Assembly (NCBI GenBank): GCA_033296885.1
Contig: MU863918.1
Span: forward strand, 124,001-188,000
Direction: 5' to 3'
From: Triangularia verruculosa
Lineage: Eukaryota; Ascomycota; Sordariomycetes; Sordariales; Podosporaceae
Length of the DNA stretch: 64,000 nucleotides
Part shown: piece by piece, positions 23,884 to 35,461 of the stretch
How the letters are laid out: the number at the start of each line of letters is the position of its first letter
Numbering within the stretch: the stretch's first letter is position 1
Notes under the pieces: generated by a model
The model's database searches: none
What the model was told of the DNA's origin: nothing
Seen by the model: only the letters and a program-made list of their open reading frames with translations
Position numbers and translations under genes: made by a program

Positions 23884-25602
23884 CTAACCCTGGTAGCCAG
23901 AATACCCGTTGTTGCCGAAGTTTTGGCCAGGGCCCGGGGGAGGCTGCTGGTTCCACTGCTGAGCGTTGTTCGGGTTTGGCTGGCCACGCCCGTAACCGCC
24001 CGCGGACGGAGGGCCGCTGTAGCCCATCGGTCCACCGCCGTACGCAGCCGGAGACTGGGCCTGGGGACCAGTGTAAGCCGCCTGCTGACCGGGTCCAAAG
24101 TTGCCTGCAAATTCCGTTAGTTAACAAGTAATAGCCGGAAACGGAGGGGAGGAAGCACCTACCACCGTACTGGTTGAAATAGGTCGACGGGGTGCCGGGG
24201 TAAGCGGGGGTCTGCGCGCTCTGGGGGCTGTACGCCTGGTTGGGATCGAACTGGGCCTGCTGAGCCTGGGGAGTCTTGTCCTTGCCCCACTGTTCATTGC
24301 CTTGTTAACACCGAAACAATCGAAACAGAATAACAGTAAGGTCAAGAAGAAAGAGTGAGAACGTACGCTGCACTTGAGAGGGCGGCCATTGACATTGTAG
24401 CCGTTCAGCTGGCAAATGGCCATGGCCGCATTCTCATGGCTGTCCATCTTGATGAAGGCAAAGCCACGGTCCGCCTGGAAGCGGGACTCGACCACAAAAC
24501 CAAAGTTTTGGAATAGCGGCACGAGGTCGTTCTGGGTGGTGTAGGGCGTCAAGTTACCCACATAGCAAGTCGTCTGCCAAGCCGGGGTTTGGTTTACTAT
24601 CATGTCGTAGGAATGAACGCCATGGGTGGGGAAATGGTGATGGCCGTAAGGAGTAGTGGGAGTCATGCCCATCTGCTGCATGGCCTGCTGCTGAGCAATG
24701 GAAGGCTGGCCCTTCTGGTTGGCCCAGTTGCAACGGATAGCACGAGAGCCGAGCCACTCGCCGTCCATGGAGCTCAGAGCCTTCTCGGCTTCGGGGCGGT
24801 CACGGAAAGCGACGAAACCATAACCGCGCGAACGACCGGTCTTCATGTCCCACATGACACGGGCTTCGGAAACCGAACCAAAGGCAGAAAAGGCCTGAAG
24901 GAGGACCTCGTCGTTCACTTCGTTAGAAAGATCGCCCACAAAGATGTGGAAGTGGTTCGAGGTGTCTTCCTTGTTCGTGTTGTTCGACTGATAAGCCCAG
25001 TTGACACGGATTTCCTGTACATAACATGGATCAGCATTGAGTAAAACCATCCACGAAACCGAAACTTACAGCCTGGTGAACACGACGGCCGTTCAAAGTT
25101 TGCATGGCACGCTCAGCCGAGCCGGGGTCATCATACTCAACGAAGCCATAATTGTAACCCTTCGCCTGTGGCATTCAAGTCAGTCATTGTTGCTTTGTAC
25201 TCGGCGGTGAGACTCAATGGTAGCACTCACGTTCTTATCGGGAATGATCTTAACGTTCTGGACGTGGCCGGTGGTCTCGAAGATCTGGCGAAGGACGTCC
25301 TCGGTAACGCGAGGGTCGAGGCCACCGACGTAAAGGGCGCGCTTGTTGGGCTCGGGAGCAGCACGACGGGCGAAGGGGCCACCGCTCGTGGGCGAGATGA
25401 TCCCGCTCTTGTCGCCGCCACCCAAGGGCGAGGTGATCGCAGTTGGGATGGGGTTGGTGTTCTGCGGGATATGGAGGGGAGGGGGGGGCATGTGGGCAGG
25501 ATTGCCGTTGCCCTGCCCGTTCTCGTAGCCGGGCGCGCCCGCGCTCGCCTGAGGAGGAGGCGGGAGCTGGCCAGAGGCCGAAGCGGAACCGTTGTCAGCC
25601 AT
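23884..25602 (-). CDS. PUB1: Poly(A)/U-rich RNA-binding protein Pub1/TIA-1 (three RRMs)
   Basis: Binds U-rich mRNA and poly(A) RNA and takes part in mRNA stability and stress granules (Pub1/TIA-1 family). Exons on the minus strand: 25602-25231, 25165-25070, 25014-24367, 24289-24163, 24104-23884; 487 residues. RRM1 at about 87-162 (ALYVGGLD; GYNYGFVEY), RRM2 at about 177-254 (HIFVGDLS; RGYGFVAF) and RRM3 at about 303-371 (TCYVGNLT; RGFAFIKM). The N-terminus is Gly/Pro/Ser-rich and the C-terminus is a Gln/Gly/Pro/Tyr-rich tail typical of granule-forming proteins. The 5' flank is unusually long, consistent with a regulated leader, but a leader intron cannot be placed by eye. Confidence 0.96.
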
Positions 25603-27676
25603 TTTGGTGGCTTGTTGGCGACTTGGAAAGGTGTAGTTGGAGGGAAGAAATAGCGAAGAATCGCGGCGTTGGGCGAAGCTGGCAAGGAAGACTGTCTGTC
25701 TTATTCTTGGCAAAAAGAAGCCCCACTATGAAGCTAGCCCGGCGAGGAAGCGAGGATACTTTGCGAAAGAACCAGAGTGCTGGTTCCCGTCGTCGCAAAG
25801 CGAAGAAGATGCGAAAGAAGAGAGAAGCTTGAAGCTAGAGCAGAAAATTTCCGACTCTTGTAGTTGCGACTGAACCTGGCGGGGCTATTTTTTTTCTTCG
25901 CCTGGCCAACAATGGGAAGACGAGACGAGGAAAGCGGGGAGCGAATAACGACAGCGTCAGCGCCTCCTTCCCGGTGTCGATAGATTCGATCGAGTTCCGC
26001 CGAGAGTGTATGGGAGGTAGAAGCTTGAAGTTGAGAGCTCTCGTCCCAACTTGCGACACGACAGCTAACGGTAGGAGAAGCAGAGACAGGCTCGGCCAGG
26101 TAATTGAAAGATGAGGTTGGTGATAATGATAAGAGAAATGAGATGCGAAACCGAGACTAACAACAGAGAAAAACAGACAGTCAAAGGAGAACCCCCGAAA
26201 GTCGCTCGAAGCTGGCAGCCCGGAATCTGCGACGATTACTTGACGAAGGAGAGGGGAAACAAGAGAAAATCCAGAGGAGGTGAGGAGCAAGGAGGTTATG
26301 GGAGGGGGAGGATTTTGCTCCAATCGTGCCATTGTCCTGGAATTGAGAGAAGCGGCACACAGTGCGACGGCACCTTGATTGGGAGGGACGGGCTGGCCCC
26401 TCTAGCGCACGCTGCCTACGCCCGTCGGTGATCCGTGCGCTGAGTCCATCCCGTCTGTCTCCCTGCAGGGCAGCCGTCAATTGGCCTGGATGCAGTGGCA
26501 GCCTTCCATCACGCGAGGCTATCTACAGGAACCGAGGAGGGGTGTTGGTGGGAGCGTTTATCTACCGGACATCAACCAGCAACAGATGATGTATGGGACA
26601 CCTAACGGTATCTACAGGCAGACAAACACAAGCACAACTACCTAAGGTAGACTCGTGATCGCTAGACACAGCCGCCTGTTTGCTGCTGGGTGTGGCGTGT
26701 TTGTTCAGCCGAGTCTTTCGCCATCCCAAGGGCCAAGTGAAGTGACATGCATGCATGGATGTTCCAAAGCTTTCCCATCTGTGCGTCTTACCTACCCCCA
26801 AGGCAACATTTGCCTAGCGGTAGCCCGCCCGGGTGCTAGGGCACACATGTTCATGTTCAAAAGTGACACTAACGGCATGTGCCTGACTTCAACAAGAGCT
26901 CCCCTCAATGGTTGCATTGCTGCTGTTTGATATCTCTGCAGCTGATATCACTCTCAGCCAAGTCTTGAAGAGAAAGGGTCTCAAGTGCCCTACCACATTA
27001 CATTGGGAAGCTCTCATTTCTCTTGGTTCTTTGTCGCGTTTGTTGCTCCTGATTGCTTGCAGCTTCATCAGGTTGCGACTTGGGATCGAGATAGTGGGGT
27101 AGCTCTTCACAAACCATCGTCCCCACCAACCCTGGCACTTTCGCAGCATTAGGAGCGACCCACAGAACCCTGGGGAATGTCCCACTCGAATATTTGATTG
27201 GTCAGAAGCTATTGATACACTACGGAGAAGCGCTGTAACTCGGCAACAGTTTAGGGAGAGGCTCAGGAACAACGACATCAACTTTGACAGCTTTCTCAGC
27301 TGCTCAGAGCAGAGACGTATATTTCCAACCAGAGTTCATATCATTTATTCAGCTCAATCTCTTTTATTTAAATTGCCCGCAAAAGCAAACGACCGGTATG
27401 GGCATAAGGGACTCGGTCGGTTGTTGGTGCGTTTGAGCATCTGTTTTCTTCAAAGCCAACCAATCCCGCCAAGCAAGGTACTCACAAGGAAACTCCTGGG
27501 ACGCGGTCCACGATTCCATATCATCGGTACCACACATCACTTCATTCCGGCCCTGAGCCCCTCACTGTCATCTGCGCATTCACCACGCCTGAGCATTGCC
27601 TCCGGGCCTGTAATATCCGTTCCGAGTGTACACCAGCGTTCTTGGATATAGTAATCTCTGGGTTAGTCAAGGCAAG
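25603..27676. other. Divergent promoter region, PUB1 / 410-residue protein
   Basis: A 2.1 kb spacer holding the promoters of two genes that point away from each other. The first ~700 nt on the PUB1 side are purine-rich on the plus strand, hence pyrimidine-rich in the PUB1 leader, as in many fungal promoters. No coding sequence or RNA gene recognised. Confidence 0.5.
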
Positions 27677-29015
27677 ATGGCGGCTCCCACCTCCGCTCAA
27701 GGAAGAGTGCCCCCCAAAATGCCTTCGCTCGAGGCTCTGGAAAAAGGACTCAACGAAGTGGTACGTTTCTTTTTTAAAGAGCCACATGTTGCCCGCTAAC
27801 ATCCTCGTCAGCTCGTGCTCACTGGGAAAGCTTTCAAAGCGGCCGGCAAAGACATCAAGGGACCTCCGCAAGAGGTAGCCGCAACCATCAAGGGAAATGC
27901 TCAAGAAGCGGCGGCAGCTATCAATGCTCAGGTTCCAGTGGTGATAGGAAGCTTCAACAGGACACTCGATGATGTAGAGTGGGAGATCGTAAGTCAGAGT
28001 TCGTCAAGAACCAGTAACTTGGCCAAATACTTACGAATATTAGCAACACCTAAAATCTATTTATGAGCGGGATTTGAATCAACTCAAGGCAAATCGCAAA
28101 CCACCTCCACCACCAAAGCAGAAGCCAGTAGCTCCTCCAGCTGCTTCCGTACCACCGGCGCCAATGGAGTCGCCCACGATGGCGAAGAAAGGCCAGGTCT
28201 TCAAAGGTAACATACCAGGTTCCAGTCGGCCTGCACCTTCACCTGTAGCTGTTCCTGTGCATCCCATCAAACAGGAGAACAAACCAGTGGCCCCAATCCC
28301 CAATATGGGCGGTATCGATCTCTCATCCCCTGAACTGAAGCATTCACCTAGTCCCAAAACCATTCCCCGGAGCAAGCCAGTGAAGAATTCACCACAACTA
28401 GCTTCTGTTGCGGCTGCTGCCGCTGCAGGACGGCCTGCTAGTGCTCCGCCAAAGAAGGAGACGAAGGTTCTCCCGCCACAGATTCCCAGGCCGGGTACCG
28501 CAGCACCACAGTTCCCTTCTGGCCCTCCTGCCATGCAAGCTAAAGCTGCATCGGTCCCTGCTCGAAACATGTCGGCGTCTCCAGCGATGACAAACAGTAT
28601 GCCTGCGACTGGATCCGCGCCACAGCCTCCAGGGCTTCCGCAGGCCAACAACGAGAATTTCTTTACTGAGATGACATTTACTGTAGCGCCCTCGACTGAA
28701 CAGCGGGGGCAGCAGCAACAACAACAACATCCACAACCACAACAAGTGGATCTGATGAAAGTTGAGGGTTCGGCCAATTTTGGGGTCGGAGTAGGATCAT
28801 CGACCATGGACGTTGACAACGAGATTGACAACTTATTCGAAGACATGGGAATGAACATGGACTACAATATTGAAGGCGGTGCTTCTGCGGCCGATGACAG
28901 TAACTTCAACGAGATGTACTTTGATCTCGAGGCCAACAGCGGTGCTGCCTCTTCAGGCAATAACAACAACGGCAACAATAACAATCTCGGGATGGATGAT
29001 TTTACCTTTACATGA
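27677..29015 (+). CDS. Unrecognised protein with helical N-terminus and acidic Asn-rich C-terminus (Mediator Med2-like layout?)
   Basis: Exons 27677-27760, 27812-27988 and 28044-29015 give 410 residues. Residues 1 to about 100 look helical and end in a charged segment (LKSIYERDLNQLKANRK). Then comes a long Pro/Ala/Ser/Lys-rich disordered region. The last ~80 residues are acidic and rich in Asp, Asn, Met and Phe (IDNLFEDMGMNMDYN; FNEMYFDLE; LGMDDFTFT), which resembles an activation or docking domain. The layout recalls yeast Mediator tail subunit Med2 (short helical N-terminus, disordered acidic C-terminus), but I have no residue-level match, so this is only a hypothesis. Nuclear function is plausible. 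It ends in FTFT with no membrane segment. Confidence 0.85.
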
Positions 29016-29538
29016 TTTCTTTACGTTGGTTACGTTCAAGTAGCTTAGACATAGCACGGGGTTTGGAGTTCTATTTTGAGGTTTTACGGCATAGCGAATG
29101 GAAGAGGTACAGAAGCTAGATACCAATCAATATTATTCCATACCTACTCCATCGGGATAAGGGCCACATGAGAGACTGCTGTAGTCATCTTGGGTTAGAA
29201 GATCGCAAGTAGCTTTTAGATCGTGTTAAAGGCTAGAAGGCCTTTGTACTTTCCTGTAAAGCTTGTAGATTGTCTTTCAGAGCCATAGAATATGCTCTAA
29301 GGCCGGTCTAGTATTCCTAATGGCCTACTGGATGGCTTAAAACACTTGTCACGGGCAATATAGGGACTAGTTTTCGAGGGAAATATACAGGTAGCTGCCA
29401 AAGCGCAGTCTTGTTTGAGTGGGGGTTACAACATAGGCGGTGGTGCAATGATGTCAAGTAGTCTTACAACAACGAGAGACGATATATACACAGGTGAACA
29501 TATAACACAACGCCAGATCCGGTCATCCAGCAACCCGC
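29016..29538. other. Convergent 3' region with TpA-rich sequence
   Basis: Holds the 3' ends of the 410-residue protein gene and the GH5 gene. From about 29100 to 29400 it is rich in TA dinucleotides and TAG/CTA words, a texture often seen in old RIP-mutated sequence. No coding frame. Confidence 0.45.
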
Positions 29539-30840
29539 TCAGGGCCCCTGAGTCACCTTGTACAAATCCCCAATCTTGGCCCTGAACTTCTCATTCCTCC
29601 ACCCCTTCCACTCATGATCTATCAACCCCCACGTCTCATCATAATCTATAGTCCCCTCCCGGATGTAATAACTTCCCTGGATCGCCCAAACCGCCCACTC
29701 GGCATCGTTCCCCTTGAGGTACCCCACCAAACAGTCCAAATACCTATGATCCTGCTCGTTTAGTCCTTCAAACTGGCCGTTGACATCACTCCCCTGCATC
29801 CCAACTCCAAACTCACTCATGATCAGCGGCCCAGTGTAAGCTTTATTCTGCTCGAGCACGAACCCGCTCCAGAATCCATACCCAGCCTTGACAAGGTCGC
29901 AGTTCTTGAACGGGTCGGGAAACGTCACGGTGAAGGAGTACGCGTGCATCTCCCAGACGTGCTTCCCCTTCCAGCCGCTCGTGTCGAGCATCTTCGTCTT
30001 GAGGTGCACCAGATCCGTGCTGGACTGGGCGCCGCCGACCAGAATCAGCAAGTCCGGGTTGGTGAGATGGACCAAGTCTCCTGCCTTCTTGACGTTGGTG
30101 TACCAGTCCTTCCGCCCGTTCAGGTCCTGCAGCAGAAACGCCCGTAGCTCGTTGCGGAGTCCCATGCCCACGACCCCCCTGTGCTTCTTCGCCCAGGCTG
30201 CCATGAACTGCAGCGACTTTAGCCACTGGTCGGTGTGGAAGAAGCGGGAGTTGAAGGGGTTGTACCCCGAGGCCGTGTCCCACCAGCCGTTTCCGTCTGT
30301 CAAGTTGCAGCACCAGCTCGCTTTGCTGACGTGGTTGTCCAGGATCGTCATGACCCCTTTTGCCCAGAGGGAGTCGACCACCTTGGCGAAGACGTCAAGG
30401 GTGGTGGTGTTGGCGGTGATCCAGGGGTTTTTAGAGATAATGCCGGGGTATATCTCGTTGATCAAGGCAGGCTTGGATTGCTGCTGAGACACGGTCGTGA
30501 AAGAGGAATGAACCGGGGTGGTGGGGCCGGAGAAAGTTAGGTCAGATGAAAAGGTCAAGCGGACGCAGTTGAAGTTGTTGGAGGCGATCCAGGAGGTGAT
30601 GTATTCGAGGGGCTGGCGGTGGAGCCCCTCGGGGACGTTGGTTTCGAGGTGGCCGGCCCAGTTGAGGCAGCGGAGCTTGATGCGCTTGTTATTGCCGTCG
30701 AGGATCCAGCGGGAGGAGGAGGATAGGGGAAGGACTGGGGCAGCTGCCGGGGATGGGGTTGGGTCTTGAGGGAGAGGGTTTGGGTTGGGGAGGGCAGATA
30801 TGCCCGTTATGAGGGTGAAGAGGAAGGTGAGTGACTTCAT
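29539..30840 (-). CDS. Secreted glycoside hydrolase family 5 enzyme
   Basis: Single-exon protein of 433 residues with a signal peptide (about 1-16, ending ISALP) and a Pro-rich linker before the catalytic domain. GH5 landmarks are visible: Arg94 (NCVRLTF), His170 (TILDNH), acid/base Glu231 in GLRNELRAF, the MHAY motif at 298-301 and nucleophile Glu343 in IMSEFGVG. The usual NEP is NEL here, the RNELR form I associate with a plant/fungal GH5 lineage of uncertain substrate. It probably hydrolyses a beta-linked glucan or glycoside outside the cell. Four Cys residues in or near the catalytic core (CCN at 177-179, NCD at 313-315) may form disulfides. The absence of introns contrasts with most neighbours. 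Confidence 0.9.
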   Translation of the reverse strand: MKSLTFLFTLITGISALPNPNPLPQDPTPSPAAAPVLPLSSSSRWILDGNNKRIKLRCLNWAGHLETNVPEGLHRQPLEYITSWIASNNFNCVRLTFSSDLTFSGPTTPVHSSFTTVSQQQSKPALINEIYPGIISKNPWITANTTTLDVFAKVVDSLWAKGVMTILDNHVSKASWCCNLTDGNGWWDTASGYNPFNSRFFHTDQWLKSLQFMAAWAKKHRGVVGMGLRNELRAFLLQDLNGRKDWYTNVKKAGDLVHLTNPDLLILVGGAQSSTDLVHLKTKMLDTSGWKGKHVWEMHAYSFTVTFPDPFKNCDLVKAGYGFWSGFVLEQNKAYTGPLIMSEFGVGMQGSDVNGQFEGLNEQDHRYLDCLVGYLKGNDAEWAVWAIQGSYYIREGTIDYDETWGLIDHEWKGWRNEKFRAKIGDLYKVTQGP

Positions 30841-32577
30841 TATTGGTGATAAGGAGGAGCAACCTGTTCGGATGAGGCAAAACGGTGGATTTCGAGGTTG
30901 GTATATTTATATCCTCCCCTTGTACGAGTCAAGTCGTGAACGGTGACAAAAGCCGCTGACAGATAACGGCTGTCGACCTCGTTCTTGATTCAACAGAAAT
31001 TAAGACACGATATCAGTATGTCATGCGCCGAGCATAAACATAGTAGTTAAAAACGAGTGTATGAAGGTTGAGAACCAAAACTCAAAGTGAGCCAGACTCG
31101 ACCCGTACCTAACCACCCGGCTCTATATACCCCCTCCTCTCATCATGATCATCCTCCTCTGTATAACCCATTGGCCACTCCCTATCCTTTTCCCCCCGAC
31201 TTTCACGATTCCTCACCTCTCACAGGCCAGGTCAGGCGGCGAACAACCAATAGCCAAGCAAGCGGTGGGTTACAATCCCTCTCCCGTCTTGACATCTGGC
31301 AAGCCCCAAAAACAGGGTTTGTGTCTCCGTAATGTCCAGAGCGTGACGTTACCTGCCAATGCCAATTACCACCTCCCCAAAGCTGACCCATACCGAAGTA
31401 CAACTGATCCGGAGCATAGAAAGCCAAGATAAAAAAAAAACATCATTCGGTAGTAATAAACTCGAGAGTGTAGCTGACCTTATGTTACTTTTTTCGCCCA
31501 TCCATGCCCAAAGCATGTGATTGGAGGCTCCGTTCAAAGTATTTTGTGACCGGCGTTTTGATCGTTGACGAATGACAGCTCAAGACCCCATATTTCCCTG
31601 ATCCCAACTTTAAAAGCCCTTGCACAACATACCAATTCCGACTCGATTCGTATAAACCCCGAAACTGTTCGCTCCCTCGAAGTTGAGAAAATAGGAGCGC
31701 GAAAGGGAGCAATATTGCCACTCCTTTAGGAGCAAGAGAGCTCGGCTTGCTCCGGTTCGTTGGAGTATTGTTCAGGGGCGACTGATTAGGAGCAAGCTTA
31801 GGCACAGCTATCTGATTGGTCGGATCTTTCTAGAGCTCGGCTTGGGGTCAAATACCATATGAACGACTTCTGACCATGTGATGAGGGGTCATTCTGTAAG
31901 ATCAAACATCTGATGCGTGTCTCGACTTATATGTAGAGGCGAGGCCTCTGTCCGTATGATAGGTTTGTCTCGGGTAACTATCGTGTATCCATAACACAGC
32001 GCACACCACTTAGGTCTGTCTCAATCTTGTGATTTTCCAGCCACTGCTCACCAGCTCAAAAACTCGTTTGCAAAAAAGACAGGTCAGGAATCATAGGTAA
32101 GCACCTGATGGGTATATTCCAAATGTTATTCTCTTTCTCCCCATCTCTCTCCCCTCGATCTCACAAATCACCCAACTCCTCTCTCCCAGCCCCTACCCGC
32201 CAACTTGATTTCCATTACCCCTCTTCTGTATTTATCTACAATCCCCCTCATCATTTGATATGTCTGTGTCGTAAAGTCGTAAAGTGAAACATTAGAATTA
32301 GTGAAAAAACCGAACGCGCTTGTCAACGCTATGACCAAAGCAATCCGCCATGCTTATGCTCTGTGACAGAAAAATGTGTCATGTATACGCCAAACTGTGT
32401 GCCGAGTGCCTGTCGTGATGTGATAAGACAAGTCAACTCGAAACCTCTTTCCGAGACAAAAATGGCTTGCGTCATCGGGTGGCTGGCAGCAGCGAAGAAG
32501 AGAAACATGTCCAACGAATCCAGTAGCAAGGGTATCCTTTTGAAGAGCCAACAATGAAAATGAAGAGAAAAAAGAGT
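30841..32577. other. 1.7 kb intergenic region
   Basis: GH5 promoter at the left (an AT-rich TATA-like stretch at about 30900-30912) and the 3' region of the PH-domain gene at the right. Open frames here are short and featureless. No RNA gene or repeat recognised. Confidence 0.5.
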
Positions 32578-33904
32578 TCAGGCCGCAGGCAGAACAGTTG
32601 CTGGTGCCGTCACCTTGGCCTCGAGCTCCCTCCTCTTGGCCAACAGGCTTTTGAAACCTCCCAGGCACCGAACCAGTGCCTCTTCATCTGTCGCGCAAAA
32701 CTTGTAGCTCTTCTCGTCCGTAATAATCTGCAAACAGTGCTTCTTTGTCCGGCTCATGGGGTCAATGTCGACCACGTTGACGATATTGGACAGATAGGCG
32801 ATAAACAAGACTGACGATTCCGAATCGTCCTTGTAGAGCTTGAAGTTCCGTGGTCGCAACACAGCCCACGACTTCTTCCACTGTCGCACACCTCCCTTGC
32901 TGCGCAGGAAAGACATCCACCCTTGCCAAATAATCCGATCGGGATCTTGCTCGATATTGATGCCGCTTGCTTGGCTAGCGCTGGGTACAGTTGGCGCTCC
33001 TGGCATTGCTCCTTGCGGTGCCTTGCTTGGTCCGCTCGATGCTGTAGGGGGTGACTGGACGCCAAGGCTCTCAAATGACGCACCGTGAACCCTCTGGACA
33101 TCGTAATCCGAGAAGTCTGAGTGGGACGCGAGCTCGGTTCCCGACATCCCAGATGATTCCAAATGTGATGGTCGCCGTGGCGAGGGCCTTCCAAAAGTCC
33201 GTGGCGGAGGCTCCAGCGGCTCTGGAGAGCTTGATGCAAGCCGATCTATAGCGCTGGCAGTGCTTCGTGGATCAACATCGTTGGTCGGAGAACTGCTAAA
33301 GAAAGAAGGCCGTCGCACTGCTGGACTTGCCAGAAACATCTCCTCCTCCTCCTCTTCTATCCTGGCGCCCTGTCTGATCAAGTCCACCCATTCTTGCGCA
33401 TCTTGCGGAGAGGAGGCCTGGAAGTGGTAGTTCTTGGAAGGCGAAAACAGTCCGAAGACATTTGGGCGCTTGTTCTTGGGGTCCTTGAGCATGGCAACGG
33501 CAGTCAAATCTGACAAATGGACCTTGTGTCGAAGCTTCTCCTCCTTATCCGACTTGTAGATCGAGAGCGCACTTGGACGCAGGACGATATAGCAGGTTCT
33601 CCATGTCTGAACAATGTTTGGTTAGATATCATGCCTTACAATATCAGGTTCAATCATTTCCTACCTTTGTCTTTCGTGCACGCTTCTGTACATAACCACT
33701 CTTTATAACACGGTCGAACTCGAAACTGCCGTTCTGGTTGACTGGGGAGTAGGTGTCTGCCGCCAGGCGGCTTATTAACCTAGCTGTTGGCTGTGGAGGG
33801 ATCGCAATAGAGGTGGGAGGGAGCTCGACATGTTCGCGACGAGTTTCTTCTAGCTTGGCACCAAGAGACATGGTCGCCAGTTGTGTCTGGACCTCGGCGG
33901 CCAT
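32578..33904 (-). CDS. Double PH-domain protein (Opy1-like)
   Basis: Exons on the minus strand 33904-33665 and 33606-32578 give 422 residues. Two pleckstrin-homology domains: PH1 at about 67-160 (KSGYVQKR..WRTCYIVLR.., ending DAQEWVDLIRQG) and PH2 at about 305-405 (WQGWMSFLRSK..QWKKSWAVLRP..). A Ser/Pro-rich, presumably disordered linker with an acidic run (EEEEEE) separates them. The two-PH layout matches yeast Opy1, a PI(4,5)P2-sensing plasma-membrane adaptor, so a phosphoinositide-dependent membrane role is likely. I chose the ATG at 33904; another in-frame ATG at 33937 would add 11 residues. Confidence 0.88.
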
Positions 33905-35461
33905 GGTGATTTGTGGATATAGTTGTAAAAAGGCCAAGACAGGTTGATTATGGCGGAGGGGTAGTACTGAGAGGGTTGGTCGATCGGGTTGACAGAAATA
34001 TTAAGCGAAGGACACCCTCGAGTGAAGAGGCGGGAGTTAAGAAGGGACGCGCAAAGCAGAGCAGGCCGCCTCGTGTGATCGAATCCGAATGACAGGTGGT
34101 CAAGTGGTGTGAAGATGTGGACAGCGTAAAGCGCAAAAGGCAGCGGCGCAGGGGGCCGCGATATCGAGATGCAGGAACCAACCGATCGAAAAAATAAATA
34201 ATAACAGCTCCTTCTGGAACCACTCCGACAGGCCCGCCCAAGTCGAAAGGGAGTGGGTCGCAGATTCCAGTTGCGTGGAATGTCAGTGTCTTGTGCCCCA
34301 GGATTGCTTCACAAGGCGCACTGCAGCACCGGACGAGTCCGCTGCGCTCGTGCCGCAAATGGCTGCGGGTGGTGAAACTGGGAGTTGTCGAGCCGTCGCG
34401 AATCTGGGCGCCTAACAACCACCAGATGCTGTCAGGATGGCCTCCGAAGATGCGGCCTGTTTGTTTTAGTGTATGTATGTAAGGCCTAGCTGAATCGTAG
34501 CCGCGCGCCGACGGTTGAAGCCGGCGGACTCGAGCTTAATGTGTTTCTTGGGACTCGTTTGCTGGTTCGGTTCGAAAAGGTGAGGCGAGAATCTCCATTT
34601 GATCATCAGGCAGGGTGAAATCAACGGGAAAAAAAGATATCAGAGACAAAAAGACAGAGTGAGACTGCGACTGGGTTTCAGAGATGACGGCGGCTCTCCA
34701 CCATGGGCTTTTGTATTTCATTACAGGGGCTGATTGGTTCATCGTTTGTGGACAAGCATCATGGCCGGTGGGGCAGCGCCAATCTGCCGGCTGCCAATAT
34801 CGCCAAGATCCATCTGACAAGGGCAAGAAGCTGGGGAAATGCTTCTTTTTTCTTCGCTGATGGTGGAGGGGCTTTCGACATCATCGCGCTCCATGATTAC
34901 GTAGTCGAAATCATGGTGCATACTGATTATCATCACGAGGGGCACAAAACCTGAAGGCCGTCATTGCCCATGCAATGCAGCCACAAAAAACGGTTCACTC
35001 GAGTCGTTGTGGTGTGTCCCACTAAAATCCAATAGACCGGAGATGAGATATGGTGGACGAGAAATGAGGAGTGGGTTTCGGCCTCAGTGGAGATCACTGT
35101 TCTCACGACAACACAACCTTCCGAACCGACCGGTCTCAGCCGAAGAAGGCAAGGTCGGTTCTGTCCCGAATTTGAGGGGCAAGGGTTCCGGTTGTTGTGG
35201 GGATATGTCTCATCGCAGCTTCCGGAATGAAAGGCGTTGTCGGGAAGGAGTCAGCCGGCGACTGATAACAAGAGGAAGAAGCTATTGGCTGGCCGGGCTG
35301 TCCTTGGAGCGCCAGTTGACATCCAGCCTTTTGACAGTGACAGATGACAGTCACTCGACCGACGCTGCCTAGTACAAGATGCAATGGCTAGCTGCTTACC
35401 TCAGTAGCCACCGTGAGTGACTGACAATTGATTACTCGACCATAGCTTCAAAACTGCAACA
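33905..35461. other. Divergent promoter region, PH-domain gene / APH-fold kinase
   Basis: Spacer of about 1.6 kb between genes transcribed in opposite directions; it must contain both promoters. No recognisable coding sequence or RNA gene. Confidence 0.5.

Noticed and set aside
28079..28858. 259-codon antisense frame, Cys/Gly-rich
   Set aside because: Mirror of Pro/Ala/Gln-rich low-complexity coding sequence.
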